Part shown: positions 25,190-32,498 of the stretch, piece after piece
Position numbering within the stretch: the stretch's first letter is position 1
Layout: each line of letters begins with the position of its first letter
From: a virus
DNA: 53,260 bases
IMG/VR virus record: IMGVR_UViG_3300031983_000023
Coordinates: 1-53,260 of that record
Direction: 5' to 3' (one strand)
Position numbers and translations under genes: made by a program
The notes under the pieces: model-generated
Told to the model about the DNA's origin: nothing
Databases searched by the model: none
What the model saw: only the letters and a program-made list of their open reading frames with translations

Positions 25190-26761
25190 TCACCTCGCCA
25201 TCGCCAGGATACGCCTGGCGACGAGCATGTATGCTATGGCGTGCAGGTAGTGGTCCGGGTCGTCGCCGGCCCAGACGTACTTGCCCCGCCTCTCGTCGTA
25301 GACCCTGGTCAGCGCCCCGAGGTGCTCCCGCAGCTCCGGCATTTCCTCCGCCTCCCTGGGCAGCACGAGCTCCCCGGTGAGCAGGGCCTCCTTGACCGCG
25401 TCGATCGTCTGCGTCCTCTCCACGGTTATGATCTTGTGCGCCCCGTCCACTATGTCCCGCTTGACTTCGCCGTAGAAGCAGTAGAATCCGCCCCGGAAAC
25501 TCCTGGCGAACTTCTTGGACAGCCGCCCCTCCGGGAGGGCGTCGATCACCCCGGCGACGCACCTGTACTGCCTGTACAGCCCGGCCAGCTCGGAGAAGTC
25601 CTCCACCTCCCCGGAGCCGAAGGAGCGCAGGAGCCTCACCACCAACCTGGAACCCTGGACTTCCCCGATCGCCACGTACATGGCGTTGCCCACGTCGCAG
25701 CCCAGCAGGCACCTGCCCTTCCCCGGGCCCATGGTGTGATCCCCGACCTCCCCTGCATCCAGGGAAATCTTTGCCCCGGAGGCCTCGTAGGGCAGCCCGA
25801 GGTCGCCGTTGTAGAACCTCTGCATAACGCTGTCGTTGACCAGGCCCTTCTCGAACCTCTCGAGCAGCTCGGCGACTCGCACTTTCGTGCTGAACATCTT
25901 CGAGATGTGGTACCCCGAGCCTACGCCCCGCTCGTTCGTCCTGACCCAAGCCCCCTCCGCGTACCTGTCCAGCTCCTTGCCGCACTCGCAGATCACCCGT
26001 ATGTCCCTGCTCCCCTCGCGATCCCACCTCTTGTCGATCACCGCGTAGTCCCCAGTATCGAGCCTCTGGACCACGTGCTTGAAGAAATCCGGATACACCC
26101 AGCGGCCGCACGCCTGGCACTTAATGTTCCACTGCTTCCGGTCGCTCGCCCTGTACAGCGCAGCCATGCCGTGGCCCGAGACGGAGGGCTGCCCGACCCT
26201 CGTCTCCGTCTTGTCCTCCGCCGCGCTCAGCCTCTCCACGGCCATGTTGAGGTTGCCCTGGTCGCACTCGTCCAGCTCGTCCACCACCAGGTCGTCCGCG
26301 GGGTACTCGGTGAAAACGCTCGTGGTGTTTGATCCGGCGAAGGCTATGCTCCCTATCCCGAGATGCTTGAGGTACATGCTCTCCGACTGCTTGGTTGTCA
26401 TCATCCTGGAGGCCCGGAGTACTTCCTTATAATAGGCAGTGAACTCTATCGTCCGGTCGACTCGATTCTTGACGAAGCGGCTCGCGAGCTGGAAGGTGGG
26501 CATAACGTAAAAAACCGCCCTCCCGTCTATGGCCGGGGTGATTGCCTTCATGCCGAGCAGCCATTCCGACGCCCCATTTTGCGTCGCCTTCTGGAGCACC
26601 ACCAGCGGGCTGTCGTCCGTGTAGAGCGCCTTGAGATACACCCTGCCCCGGAAGTCAAGCCTCTTATCCCTGTGAGTCCGGTGGTGCCGCAAGACAGCCC
26701 TCACCCGCCGGTTCGACTTTGCGAGCCCCTCGTCAATCCTTGCCTTTTCTCCGACGAGCAT
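25190..26761 (-). CDS. terL: Terminase large subunit
   Basis: 523 residues from ATG at 26761, after GGGGGAGG, overlapping the small subunit by 29 bases. ATPase: VVLQKATQNGASEWLLG is a terminase-type Walker A (QxGxS form), DDLVVDELDECD is Walker B. An internal zinc ribbon (CQACGRW, CECGKEL) is unusual but found in some GpA-like terminases. Nuclease: LLGCDVGNAMYVAI gives the first Asp and GDDPDHYLHAIAYM the last. It pumps DNA into proheads and cuts concatemers. Confidence 0.88.
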   Translation of the reverse strand: MLVGEKARIDEGLAKSNRRVRAVLRHHRTHRDKRLDFRGRVYLKALYTDDSPLVVLQKATQNGASEWLLGMKAITPAIDGRAVFYVMPTFQLASRFVKNRVDRTIEFTAYYKEVLRASRMMTTKQSESMYLKHLGIGSIAFAGSNTTSVFTEYPADDLVVDELDECDQGNLNMAVERLSAAEDKTETRVGQPSVSGHGMAALYRASDRKQWNIKCQACGRWVYPDFFKHVVQRLDTGDYAVIDKRWDREGSRDIRVICECGKELDRYAEGAWVRTNERGVGSGYHISKMFSTKVRVAELLERFEKGLVNDSVMQRFYNGDLGLPYEASGAKISLDAGEVGDHTMGPGKGRCLLGCDVGNAMYVAIGEVQGSRLVVRLLRSFGSGEVEDFSELAGLYRQYRCVAGVIDALPEGRLSKKFARSFRGGFYCFYGEVKRDIVDGAHKIITVERTQTIDAVKEALLTGELVLPREAEEMPELREHLGALTRVYDERRGKYVWAGDDPDHYLHAIAYMLVARRILAMAR

Positions 26762-27194
26762 TCGCCTCCCCCGCCTTCGTCTTGGGTTTCCGCAGGGCTT
26801 CCGGTTCGATGAAAAACTGGGATAGCAGCTCCCCGTACCACTCCTCGTCCTCTGCAGATAGCTCCATGTCATAGCTCAGGTTGACCAGCCGTCCTTCCAC
26901 GCTCACGTTCAGCTGAGGCAGCCCGTCGAGATAGTTCATGAAAAGGCGCTGCGCCGCCACGTTTCCCTTGATCACTTCCTGAAACATCGACCGGATGAAC
27001 ATTTCTTTTCGCTTCACCAGGACGGTGTGCATTCTCTTGCCCTTGCCGACTTCTATCTCCTGGGAGCCGTCCAGGTACTCCCGGATCATGTCGGTATAAG
27101 TCCGCCCCTTCTTTGGCCTTCCCGCGGGATTGCCGCTTGTACCAGGCGGCCAGGGCCGGCCCCTGGGTTTCCCTTCCTCTGGTATGTTCTCCAT
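26733..27194 (-). CDS. Terminase small subunit-like (DUF5681-type)
   Basis: 153 residues. N-terminus PPGTSGNPAGRPKKGRTYTD is the NPAGRPK motif of DUF5681 proteins, which commonly precede phage terL. The rest is helical (VAAQRLFMNYLDGLPQLNVS). It would recognise the packaging start site. Its ribosome site is weak (GAGGGGAAAA), and the guide array lies 82 bases upstream, so the array's transcript probably runs into it. Confidence 0.75.
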   Translation of the reverse strand: MENIPEEGKPRGRPWPPGTSGNPAGRPKKGRTYTDMIREYLDGSQEIEVGKGKRMHTVLVKRKEMFIRSMFQEVIKGNVAAQRLFMNYLDGLPQLNVSVEGRLVNLSYDMELSAEDEEWYGELLSQFFIEPEALRKPKTKAGEANARRRKGKD

Positions 27195-27276
27195 TTTTCC
27201 CCTCTTGCTATTCTCCCGCTGTTTTACAACGGCGGTTTAAACGGTGACGGTTTTCGCTTTCGCAGGTTCGCCGCCA

Positions 27277-28007
27277 ACCTCCGCTCCCACCGGCTGGGCT
27301 TCTCTCCGGCCGTGGCCCGCTCCCGTGGTCTGGGCTTCTCACTCGCCGGTGGCCCGCTCACCCACACTGGGTTTCTCCACTACCCTGGCCCGCTCTGCTC
27401 AAGTGGACTTCTCCGTCGCGGTGGCACGCTCTCTCGACCTGGGTTTCTCGGGGAAGATGGCCCGCTCCGGTGGTGTGGGTTTCTCCCAGGACATGGCCCG
27501 CTCGGTCCGGGTGGATTTCTCTGGAGAGGTGGCCCGCTCCATCCGCATGGGCTTCTCGCCTACAGTGGCCCGCTTCCCGTCCGTGGGTTTCTCGCTCTTT
27601 TTGGCTCGCTCTATCACAATGGATTTCTCATGGTGCCTGGCCCGCTCATCGAGCCTGGATTTCTCCCGGGCGATGGCCCGCTCTTGCAAGCTGGGTTTCT
27701 CCTCTGCCTTGGCCCGCTCTCCAGCCGTGGGCTTCTTGGACTTCCTGGCCCGCTCGCTCCTGGTGGGCTTCTCCCTGTTCTTGGCCCGCTCTGAGCATTT
27801 GGGTTTCTCGTTGGTCATGGCCCGCTCGACCGGCCTGGGTTTCTCGCGGTTCGTGGCTCGCTCCCCCCGTTTGGGTTTCTTAAGTTCGATGGCCCGCTCC
27901 AGTCGTCTGGGTTTCTCCACGATCGTGGCCCGCTCCCCCTCAATGATTTTCTCTTGGAAAGTGGCTCGCTCCCCGCCTGTGGGTTTCTTGCCGGAGGTGG
28001 CTCTTCC
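27277..28007 (-). repeat. TIGR-type tandem interspaced guide RNA array
   Basis: About 40 conserved 10-base repeats occur every 18 bases, alternating between two kinds. On the minus strand type A is GAGCGGGCCA and type B is GAGAAACCCA (with single-base variants such as GAGAAGCCCA and GAGAAATCCA). Each pair is separated by 8 fully variable bases, giving a 36-bp double unit about 20 times. Positions run from 27295 in 18-base steps, with one 9-base spacer at 27341-27349. The edges (27277-27286 and 27998-28007) are degenerate. All spacers I compared (about 39) differ from each other. The array lies directly downstream of the Tas-like gene on the same strand. A 36-nt unit holding two short guides is the known TIGR (tigRNA) design. 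Confidence 0.9.
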
Positions 28008-28824
28008 TCCACTCGCTATGTTTGTGCCCCAGATACTCCTCGTCGTAGAGGGGCCGTATGGGCAAGCCCTCCAGTGCCCGCCATATGACGTACAGGTCCT
28101 TGATGAACATTTTCACCATGTAGCGCCTGGCCGCGTTGTGCTGGTGTCCCGCCTTTGGCCGCTTCGGATCAGTCGGGTTCTTGCTCTCCTCGCCCCAATC
28201 CTCCGACTCAAGACGGTGCTTCACGTTGTCATAGTAAACTCTATACGGGCTGCCATGCACGAGAAACTGCTTGCCGAGCACGCCCAGCAGCTTGGATTTC
28301 AGGAAGGCGTTGTATGGGCGCACAAAGCCCTTCGTTTTTTTGTCGCCGCGGATCAGGGTATCGGTCGCGACCAGTACCCTTTTCCCCTTTATCTTTTTCC
28401 AGACCTTCCCGCGCACAAGGCCTGGATTCATACCGGCGAACTGCCAGCCTTTGGAGACGTTCTCGAACTTGTGTATGTCGAACTCTGTAACGATCACGGC
28501 AGCCAGCATCTCGCCGACTCCCTTCACGTCCCTAAGATAGCTAATCCAGAGCGGGTGCTTGTGGATTAGAGGGACGATCGCCTTTATCATGGCGAGCTCA
28601 AATTTCAGTTTATCGTCCCTCCGCTCCATGAGTACCATGAGCAAAGCGGCGTCGCGGTCCGGCCTCCCCTTTTTGGCCTCTCCATTTTTCGTCAAGCCAA
28701 GTCGGCCGTCCAAGGCTATACGCTCGTCTTGAGCGTCATAATAAGCCCGCGTGAAGATGCGGATCGACTCCATCATCTCCGGGGTAAACCTTTCATCCGG
28801 GTCCGGACAACATACCGTTTTCAT
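27940..28824 (-). CDS. tas: Tas-like protein (IS110/Nop-type C-terminal domain), guide array partner
   Basis: 294 residues. An N-terminal helical part (residues 60-90, coiled-coil-like) precedes the IS110 Tnp20/Nop-type core: LRDVKGVGEMLAAVIVTEFD (residues 97-116, helix-hairpin-helix), WQFAGMNPGLVRGK (127-140), and GHQHNAARRYMVKMFIKDLY (226-245). The RuvC/DEDD domain of IS110 and any HNH or RuvC fusion are absent, so this resembles the nuclease-free form of Tas proteins. ATG at 28824 overlaps the ParB-like stop (ATGA). The last 23 codons read into the first repeats of the array and stop inside it. It probably binds the 36-nt guides; targeting without cutting is inferred. Confidence 0.85.
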   Translation of the reverse strand: MKTVCCPDPDERFTPEMMESIRIFTRAYYDAQDERIALDGRLGLTKNGEAKKGRPDRDAALLMVLMERRDDKLKFELAMIKAIVPLIHKHPLWISYLRDVKGVGEMLAAVIVTEFDIHKFENVSKGWQFAGMNPGLVRGKVWKKIKGKRVLVATDTLIRGDKKTKGFVRPYNAFLKSKLLGVLGKQFLVHGSPYRVYYDNVKHRLESEDWGEESKNPTDPKRPKAGHQHNAARRYMVKMFIKDLYVIWRALEGLPIRPLYDEEYLGHKHSEWRKSHLRQETHRRGASHFPRENH

Positions 28825-29531
28825 GCCGATACCCCCACTTTCTTGAGAATGTCGGCAATCAGAGCGTAGACCTCCTGGAGGAGCTTGATCGTTTGGTCAT
28901 CGTACTCGATGGCTCCCTGGGCCTTCGCCGCGTTGATGAATCCTCTGAGAAGCATCGTCGGCGCATTCCACCCCCCTGCTGTTCTTGCAAAATGTTCCTG
29001 GTCGCTGTCGGCTTTTTTGCCATCAAGATGCTTGGCAAGCGGAGCAACAGCGGCAGATACCGCTATCCTCGTCCCGTTCTGGGTGACGATGGATCTCCCC
29101 TCCACCAGTTTCCGGACACGCTCCACGTCCATGTCCAGGGCCTTGGCGATTATAGGCCAGGGCACGCGGTCCCTCCGCATGCCGAGGGCAAAATGCACCT
29201 TGTCCTTCGGGGTGAGCTGCAGCGCCCCCGAGTTTGCGGAATGCGCCGCGTCAATCCGCATCGCGACCTCGTTCGCATACTCCCGAAGGATAACCACGGT
29301 TTCGGCCTTGTCGCCCTGCACTCTGAGCAGCGCTTTCGCCCTGTGGAAACCGTCAATGATCCGCAGACTTTTCGAGTCCACTACAATCGGGGTGTTGAAA
29401 CTACGCCCCGACAGCAGGATTTCCTCCAGCTTGTGAACGTTGGTTGAATCTAGCTTTCCGGCTTCGTGCCTCGGCCAGATTCTCCAGTCCTGGACCAGTT
29501 CCAGAACTTTGACCTTTTTTTTTGTGTCCAT
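28821..29531 (-). CDS. ParB-like nuclease-fold/DNA-binding protein
   Basis: 236 residues from ATG at 29531 after GGAGG. ParB N-domain signs: LEEILLSGRSFNTPIVVDSK, then the RIIDGFHRAKALLRVQGDKA box (the ParB 'G.hR..A' motif). LTPKDKVHFALGMRRDRVPW followed by PIIAKALDMDVERVRKLVEG is a helix-turn-helix. The codon mix is more AT-rich than the neighbours, as in the Tas gene. It is the first gene of the Tas operon and could regulate it or help load it on DNA. Whether it belongs functionally to the guide system is unknown. Confidence 0.75.
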   Translation of the reverse strand: MDTKKKVKVLELVQDWRIWPRHEAGKLDSTNVHKLEEILLSGRSFNTPIVVDSKSLRIIDGFHRAKALLRVQGDKAETVVILREYANEVAMRIDAAHSANSGALQLTPKDKVHFALGMRRDRVPWPIIAKALDMDVERVRKLVEGRSIVTQNGTRIAVSAAVAPLAKHLDGKKADSDQEHFARTAGGWNAPTMLLRGFINAAKAQGAIEYDDQTIKLLQEVYALIADILKKVGVSA

Positions 29532-29561
29532 TAGACACCTCCATACGGAACAATTTTTGTA

Positions 29562-29577
29562 TCTCCCACACGGGAGA
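29562..29577 (-). promoter_or_regulatory. Leader hairpin in the ParB-Tas operon (second)
   Basis: TCTCCC and GGGAGA arms with a 4-base loop, followed on the minus strand by an A/U-rich stretch (ATACAAAAATTG). It lies between promoter and the ParB-like start and could act as a weak attenuator or protein-binding site. Confidence 0.4.
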
Positions 29578-29583
29578 CCCCTT

Positions 29584-29600
29584 ACCGGCCAACGGCCGGT
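29584..29600 (-). promoter_or_regulatory. Leader palindrome in the ParB-Tas operon (first)
   Basis: ACCGGCC and GGCCGGT, a perfect 7-base inverted repeat with a 3-base loop, 18 bases after the promoter's -10 box. It is a candidate operator for the ParB-like protein or an RNA hairpin. Both readings are inference. Confidence 0.4.
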
Positions 29601-29617
29601 GGTTTTAAACCTTTTCA

Positions 29618-29646
29618 AATATATCTCTGTTCTATTACGTAGGCAA
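29618..29646 (-). promoter_or_regulatory. Promoter of the ParB-Tas-array operon
   Basis: Minus strand TTGCCT (29646-29641), 17-base spacer, TATATT (29623-29618). Start expected near 29611, about 80 bases before the ParB-like ATG. The array, 1.6 kb downstream on the same strand, has no promoter of its own that I can see, so this one is likely to produce the guide precursor. Confidence 0.6.
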
Positions 29647-29648
29647 CG

Positions 29649-30215
29649 CTATGGTTTTTGCAGCACCCCCAATCGCCTGGCTGCACGGAACAGCTCCCAG
29701 ATGCTTTCCGGTTCCTGGATCCCCGTCCGGAAGTGCATCCTTCCGCAGGCCCGGCAAAAGACCAGCAGGCAGTAGAAGCATCTGTAGGCTCTTCGCAGCG
29801 GGATCCTCCGCTTGCACTCCGCGCAGTCCACCTCCCCCGGACACTCGAGCAGTTCCCTCTCCTGGTCCGCTATCGTCCTGAGCAGGCTGTCCCTCTCAGC
29901 CGGGGTCTTTGGTATGCGGTGGATATTCACGCGTACCCCAGGTAGCCGTCGTAGAGGCAAAAGATTTCCCTGGACGAGCTGGGAGTCTCCCCCTGCCTCC
30001 ACAGCGGGGGGGGCGACGGTCTTTGTCTTTCGCCTGATGTAGCCCAGCTCCTCGAGGGTCTTGAGGCAGTTGGCCACGGTCGCCCTTGAAACGCTGGTCT
30101 TTTCGGCGATGTAGAAGCTCGTCGCCCTGGTTTTCATGGGCTTCAGATCCCTCACGGCCGAGTACAGAAAATTATACACTTTCCGGTCGTTCAGGCTCAG
30201 CTCTTCTTTTCCCAT
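29649..30215 (-). CDS. Winged-helix protein with C-terminal zinc ribbon
   Basis: 188 residues. Residues 8-62 form a winged helix (RKVYNFLYSAVRDL, then IAEKTSVSRATVANCLKTLE, the recognition helix). The C-terminal part has CAECKRRIPLRRAYRCFYC and CRACGRMH, likely binding two zinc ions. Such proteins act as phage regulators or replication helpers. It overlaps the upstream Cys-rich gene by one base. Confidence 0.65.
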   Translation of the reverse strand: MGKEELSLNDRKVYNFLYSAVRDLKPMKTRATSFYIAEKTSVSRATVANCLKTLEELGYIRRKTKTVAPPAVEAGGDSQLVQGNLLPLRRLPGVRVNIHRIPKTPAERDSLLRTIADQERELLECPGEVDCAECKRRIPLRRAYRCFYCLLVFCRACGRMHFRTGIQEPESIWELFRAARRLGVLQKP

Positions 30216-30472
30216 TACCAGTGCCTCGCGATCCCGTAGTGCTTCGCCCTGCACCTCTCGCTCCCGCAAAGTGCCGCGCCGCAGACTTTGACGGAGTAGC
30301 CGGCGAGGCCTCTGCGCCGCATCGACTCCCAGACGCACTCCCGCGTCGCCTGCCGCTCGCAGATCCGGCACAGTACCCCGTAGTGCTCCTTGCAGAACTT
30401 CTGGCCCTTCTCCACGGGAGCCCCGCACCTGCCGGCATATACCCGATCGTAGCCGCAAGTCCTCTTTTTCAT
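30215..30472 (-). CDS. Cysteine-rich small protein
   Basis: 85 residues with nine Cys and two His in zinc-finger spacing (CGYDRVYAGRCG, CKEHYGVLCRICE, CGAALCGSERC, KHYG). Could bind two zinc ions and nucleic acid. No family recognised. Part of the tightly packed 30215-32238 operon. Confidence 0.6.
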   Translation of the reverse strand: MKKRTCGYDRVYAGRCGAPVEKGQKFCKEHYGVLCRICERQATRECVWESMRRRGLAGYSVKVCGAALCGSERCRAKHYGIARHW

Positions 30473-30834
30473 GGCGGGTCCTTCCCCAGCTCATGGTATG
30501 CCATCGTCCAGTCCATAAAGCCCCTCTGCCTGCAGACCGCATTCAGCCACTTGGTGATCGCCTCCTGGCTCCCCCCGGGCCACGGATCGGAGCACATGTA
30601 CCAGTCCAGCAGCGCCCGCAGCGGCACCTCTTCCACCGCCTTGTCGGTCGCGCTTTTCTTCCTGCCCTTCTTGAACCTTTCCGTGTTCGTGCAGTTCCCC
30701 CAGTGCGGGGTCCCGTCCGCCTCCACGGGCATCTGCTTTCCGGCCGCCGTCCTCACGAAGTATAGCATCTTCCCGCAGGCCTCGCAGGGCCTTCCGGGCT
30801 TGCCCACCGGCACGCTGTATTTTGTTTCGTTCAT
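30469..30834 (-). CDS. Small zinc-ribbon protein, unknown
   Basis: 121 residues. GRPCEACGKMLYFVRTAAGK at the start and GNCTNTERF resemble the DUF-type ribbon often seen in phage early genes (C-x2-C...H..C). The rest, with CSDPWPGGSQEAITKWLNAV, is helical. Role unknown. Confidence 0.6.
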   Translation of the reverse strand: MNETKYSVPVGKPGRPCEACGKMLYFVRTAAGKQMPVEADGTPHWGNCTNTERFKKGRKKSATDKAVEEVPLRALLDWYMCSDPWPGGSQEAITKWLNAVCRQRGFMDWTMAYHELGKDPP

Positions 30835-30835
30835 T

Positions 30836-31171
30836 CTATCTGTCCCGGTCGGTGTATCGGGTCGTGCCGCCCGACCCGGTGTAGTTCGTGGTGAACATGT
30901 TGCACCCGCAGCGGAAGCACTCGGCGGTCCTGTCCCCCAGGTACTGGCCGCAGTCGCAGCAGAACCAGCCGGGCTTTCTGAACGCGAAAATCAGCAGGCC
31001 GATGTCGAGGGCCAGGAAGAAGAATCCGGCCACCCTCGCGTCGCCCGTTACGGGCGAGGGGAGCCTGGTGCCGGGAATGGCCCCGACCAGGCACAGCACG
31101 TAGGGCAGCGTCAGCAGGATGATGACCGCCGCCACTATCAGTCTGACTTTTCCTACAGTGTAGTACCTCAT
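30836..31171 (-). CDS. Two-transmembrane protein with cytoplasmic zinc ribbon
   Basis: 111 residues. Membrane helices at about residues 8-30 (VRLIVAAVIILLTLPYVLC) and 46-64 (AGFFFLALDIGLLIFAF). A rubredoxin-like ribbon follows (CCDCGQYLGDRTAECFRCGC). Could be a membrane sensor or an exclusion protein. Unrecognised. Confidence 0.6.
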   Translation of the reverse strand: MRYYTVGKVRLIVAAVIILLTLPYVLCLVGAIPGTRLPSPVTGDARVAGFFFLALDIGLLIFAFRKPGWFCCDCGQYLGDRTAECFRCGCNMFTTNYTGSGGTTRYTDRDR

Positions 31172-31174
31172 TTC

Positions 31175-31663
31175 CTATTCCTCCTCTCTCAAAGCTTTGT
31201 GTGTCGTCGTAGACCGCTCGATCACCTCATCATAGTCAAGCATCACTGCCGGCCTGGTATATTCCGGATTCCCGTCAACTGTCCTGCCCGACTGCGGCTC
31301 CCAGAAATGCCCATCGACATAGACCCAGGCATGCAGTCCTCCGTAGCACATCCCAACACACATCTTTCCCTTGATCCCTACGTCCCGACAGATTAAATAC
31401 ATGACCAGAATGCAGTAGTCCTCGCAATCGCCCGAACGCCACACGTACGTTTGCGCCGGCGACTGCCAATACTCATCTGCCGGATAGTGGATGCTATCGG
31501 ATACGTAGCGGATCTCCTGAGATACCCAGGTCATGGCATCCTGGATCGTCTGAATCCCAAGATTCGGGATCTCCTCAAAATCCCAGATAGGCTCTATCTT
31601 GCATCCGTTCAAACACGTCACCATGAAAATAATTGCCCACAGACTTACTCTGTTATAATTCAT
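31175..31663 (-). CDS. Lipoprotein with transglutaminase-like cysteine protease fold
   Basis: 162 residues. N-terminal hydrophobic stretch followed by TCLNGC, a lipobox (LNGC), predicts export and lipid anchoring. SGDCEDYCILVMYLICRDVG holds the Cys of a transglutaminase-like core (GDCED), and GGLHAWVYVDGHFWEPQSG the His and acidic partner. Its base composition is more AT-rich than its neighbours. A secreted, lipid-anchored enzyme in an early region could alter the envelope or block superinfection; that is speculation. Overlaps the next gene by 4 bases. Confidence 0.75.
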   Translation of the reverse strand: MNYNRVSLWAIIFMVTCLNGCKIEPIWDFEEIPNLGIQTIQDAMTWVSQEIRYVSDSIHYPADEYWQSPAQTYVWRSGDCEDYCILVMYLICRDVGIKGKMCVGMCYGGLHAWVYVDGHFWEPQSGRTVDGNPEYTRPAVMLDYDEVIERSTTTHKALREEE

Positions 31664-32238
31664 TTGCTTTTCTCTCCTCTCGTAATTTTTTTGATGCTTT
31701 TGTCCAGCCTGTCGCAGTACGCCTCCGCGAGGCTCAGGCTGTTGCCCATCACGTCGTAGGCCAGGCGCTTCGCCTCCTCTATGGTTTCCGCTACGGCTTC
31801 TCGGGTTCGGGCCTTGGCCTTCTCGCAGTCCCGCTGCACGTCGAGCAGCTGGCTGCCGATGGCCTCTATTTCTATCCGCAGCAGCTCCGCCTCGACCCCG
31901 GCTTTTTTCAACGCCTTCCTCGCGTCCAGGTACGCCGGGATCCAGGGCCTTTCGTCGTCGGGGTGAGCGGGACGGCCCACCTCGCCGAGCCATCTCATCC
32001 TTTCCCAGAGTCGCTCGATCTCCGCCTTCGCTTTCTCGGTGGGAAACTGTCCGGGCTCCGCCTCCCAGTAGAGTACGCTGCCCAGGTCTTTTGCCACCTT
32101 GTCGCAGCACGCCGGGCAGAGAAATCCTGCCGGTGACATCATGTGCAGGTTTTGCCACACCTGGTCGGAAACCTGATACACGGTTGAGTAGCCTTTCCCG
32201 CATCGGTCGCACTTCTCTCCGTCGTGTTTCTCGCTCAT
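31660..32238 (-). CDS. Zinc-finger and coiled-coil protein, unknown
   Basis: 192 residues. CDRCGKGYS and CPACCDK could bind zinc in the first 45 residues. Residues 65-185 are largely helical with a heptad look (AELLRIEIEAIGSQLLDVQ). SD GAGGAGAGG upstream. No known function. Confidence 0.6.
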   Translation of the reverse strand: MSEKHDGEKCDRCGKGYSTVYQVSDQVWQNLHMMSPAGFLCPACCDKVAKDLGSVLYWEAEPGQFPTEKAKAEIERLWERMRWLGEVGRPAHPDDERPWIPAYLDARKALKKAGVEAELLRIEIEAIGSQLLDVQRDCEKAKARTREAVAETIEEAKRLAYDVMGNSLSLAEAYCDRLDKSIKKITRGEKSK

Positions 32239-32258
32239 TAGCCTCTCCTCTCGAACGC

Positions 32259-32498
32259 TCAGCGGCCGTCCGTCAGCCTGCCGTAGTCGTCCATGATTTT
32301 TTGCTTGGCAAGCGCCTCGCCCACGGCGTCAACAATCATCTGCTTTAGGCTGGACGCCTCGACATCGATCCGCCCCCCGGTTTCTTTGTCGAACACCCGC
32401 ACGTGATCCACCGCCGGATTGGACAGGGCCTTCTCTAATACACCCAGGTCAAAATCCTGCACCTCGCCCCTTTCCCCGCTTTTATACACTTCCTGCAT
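32259..32498 (-). CDS. Small early protein, unknown
   Basis: 79 residues, mixed charge (DLGVLEKALSNPAVDHVRV). It overlaps the upstream ParB-like end by 17 bases. No motif recognised. Confidence 0.5.
   Translation of the reverse strand: MQEVYKSGERGEVQDFDLGVLEKALSNPAVDHVRVFDKETGGRIDVEASSLKQMIVDAVGEALAKQKIMDDYGRLTDGR

Noticed and set aside
27277-28007. CRISPR array
   Set aside because: Repeats are 10 bases and spacers 8 bases, two repeat types alternate, and no cas1/cas2 or effector genes are present.
27244-28569. Long open frames through the array on both strands, including a 173-codon frame with EKP...ERA repeats
   Set aside because: The 18-base period keeps several frames open by arithmetic. 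No frame has a good start or ribosome site, and variation in the 8-base spacers ignores codon positions.
27940-28824. A complete IS110 insertion sequence
   Set aside because: The RuvC-like DEDD domain is missing, there are no element ends, and the downstream DNA is an array and not a single bridge RNA.
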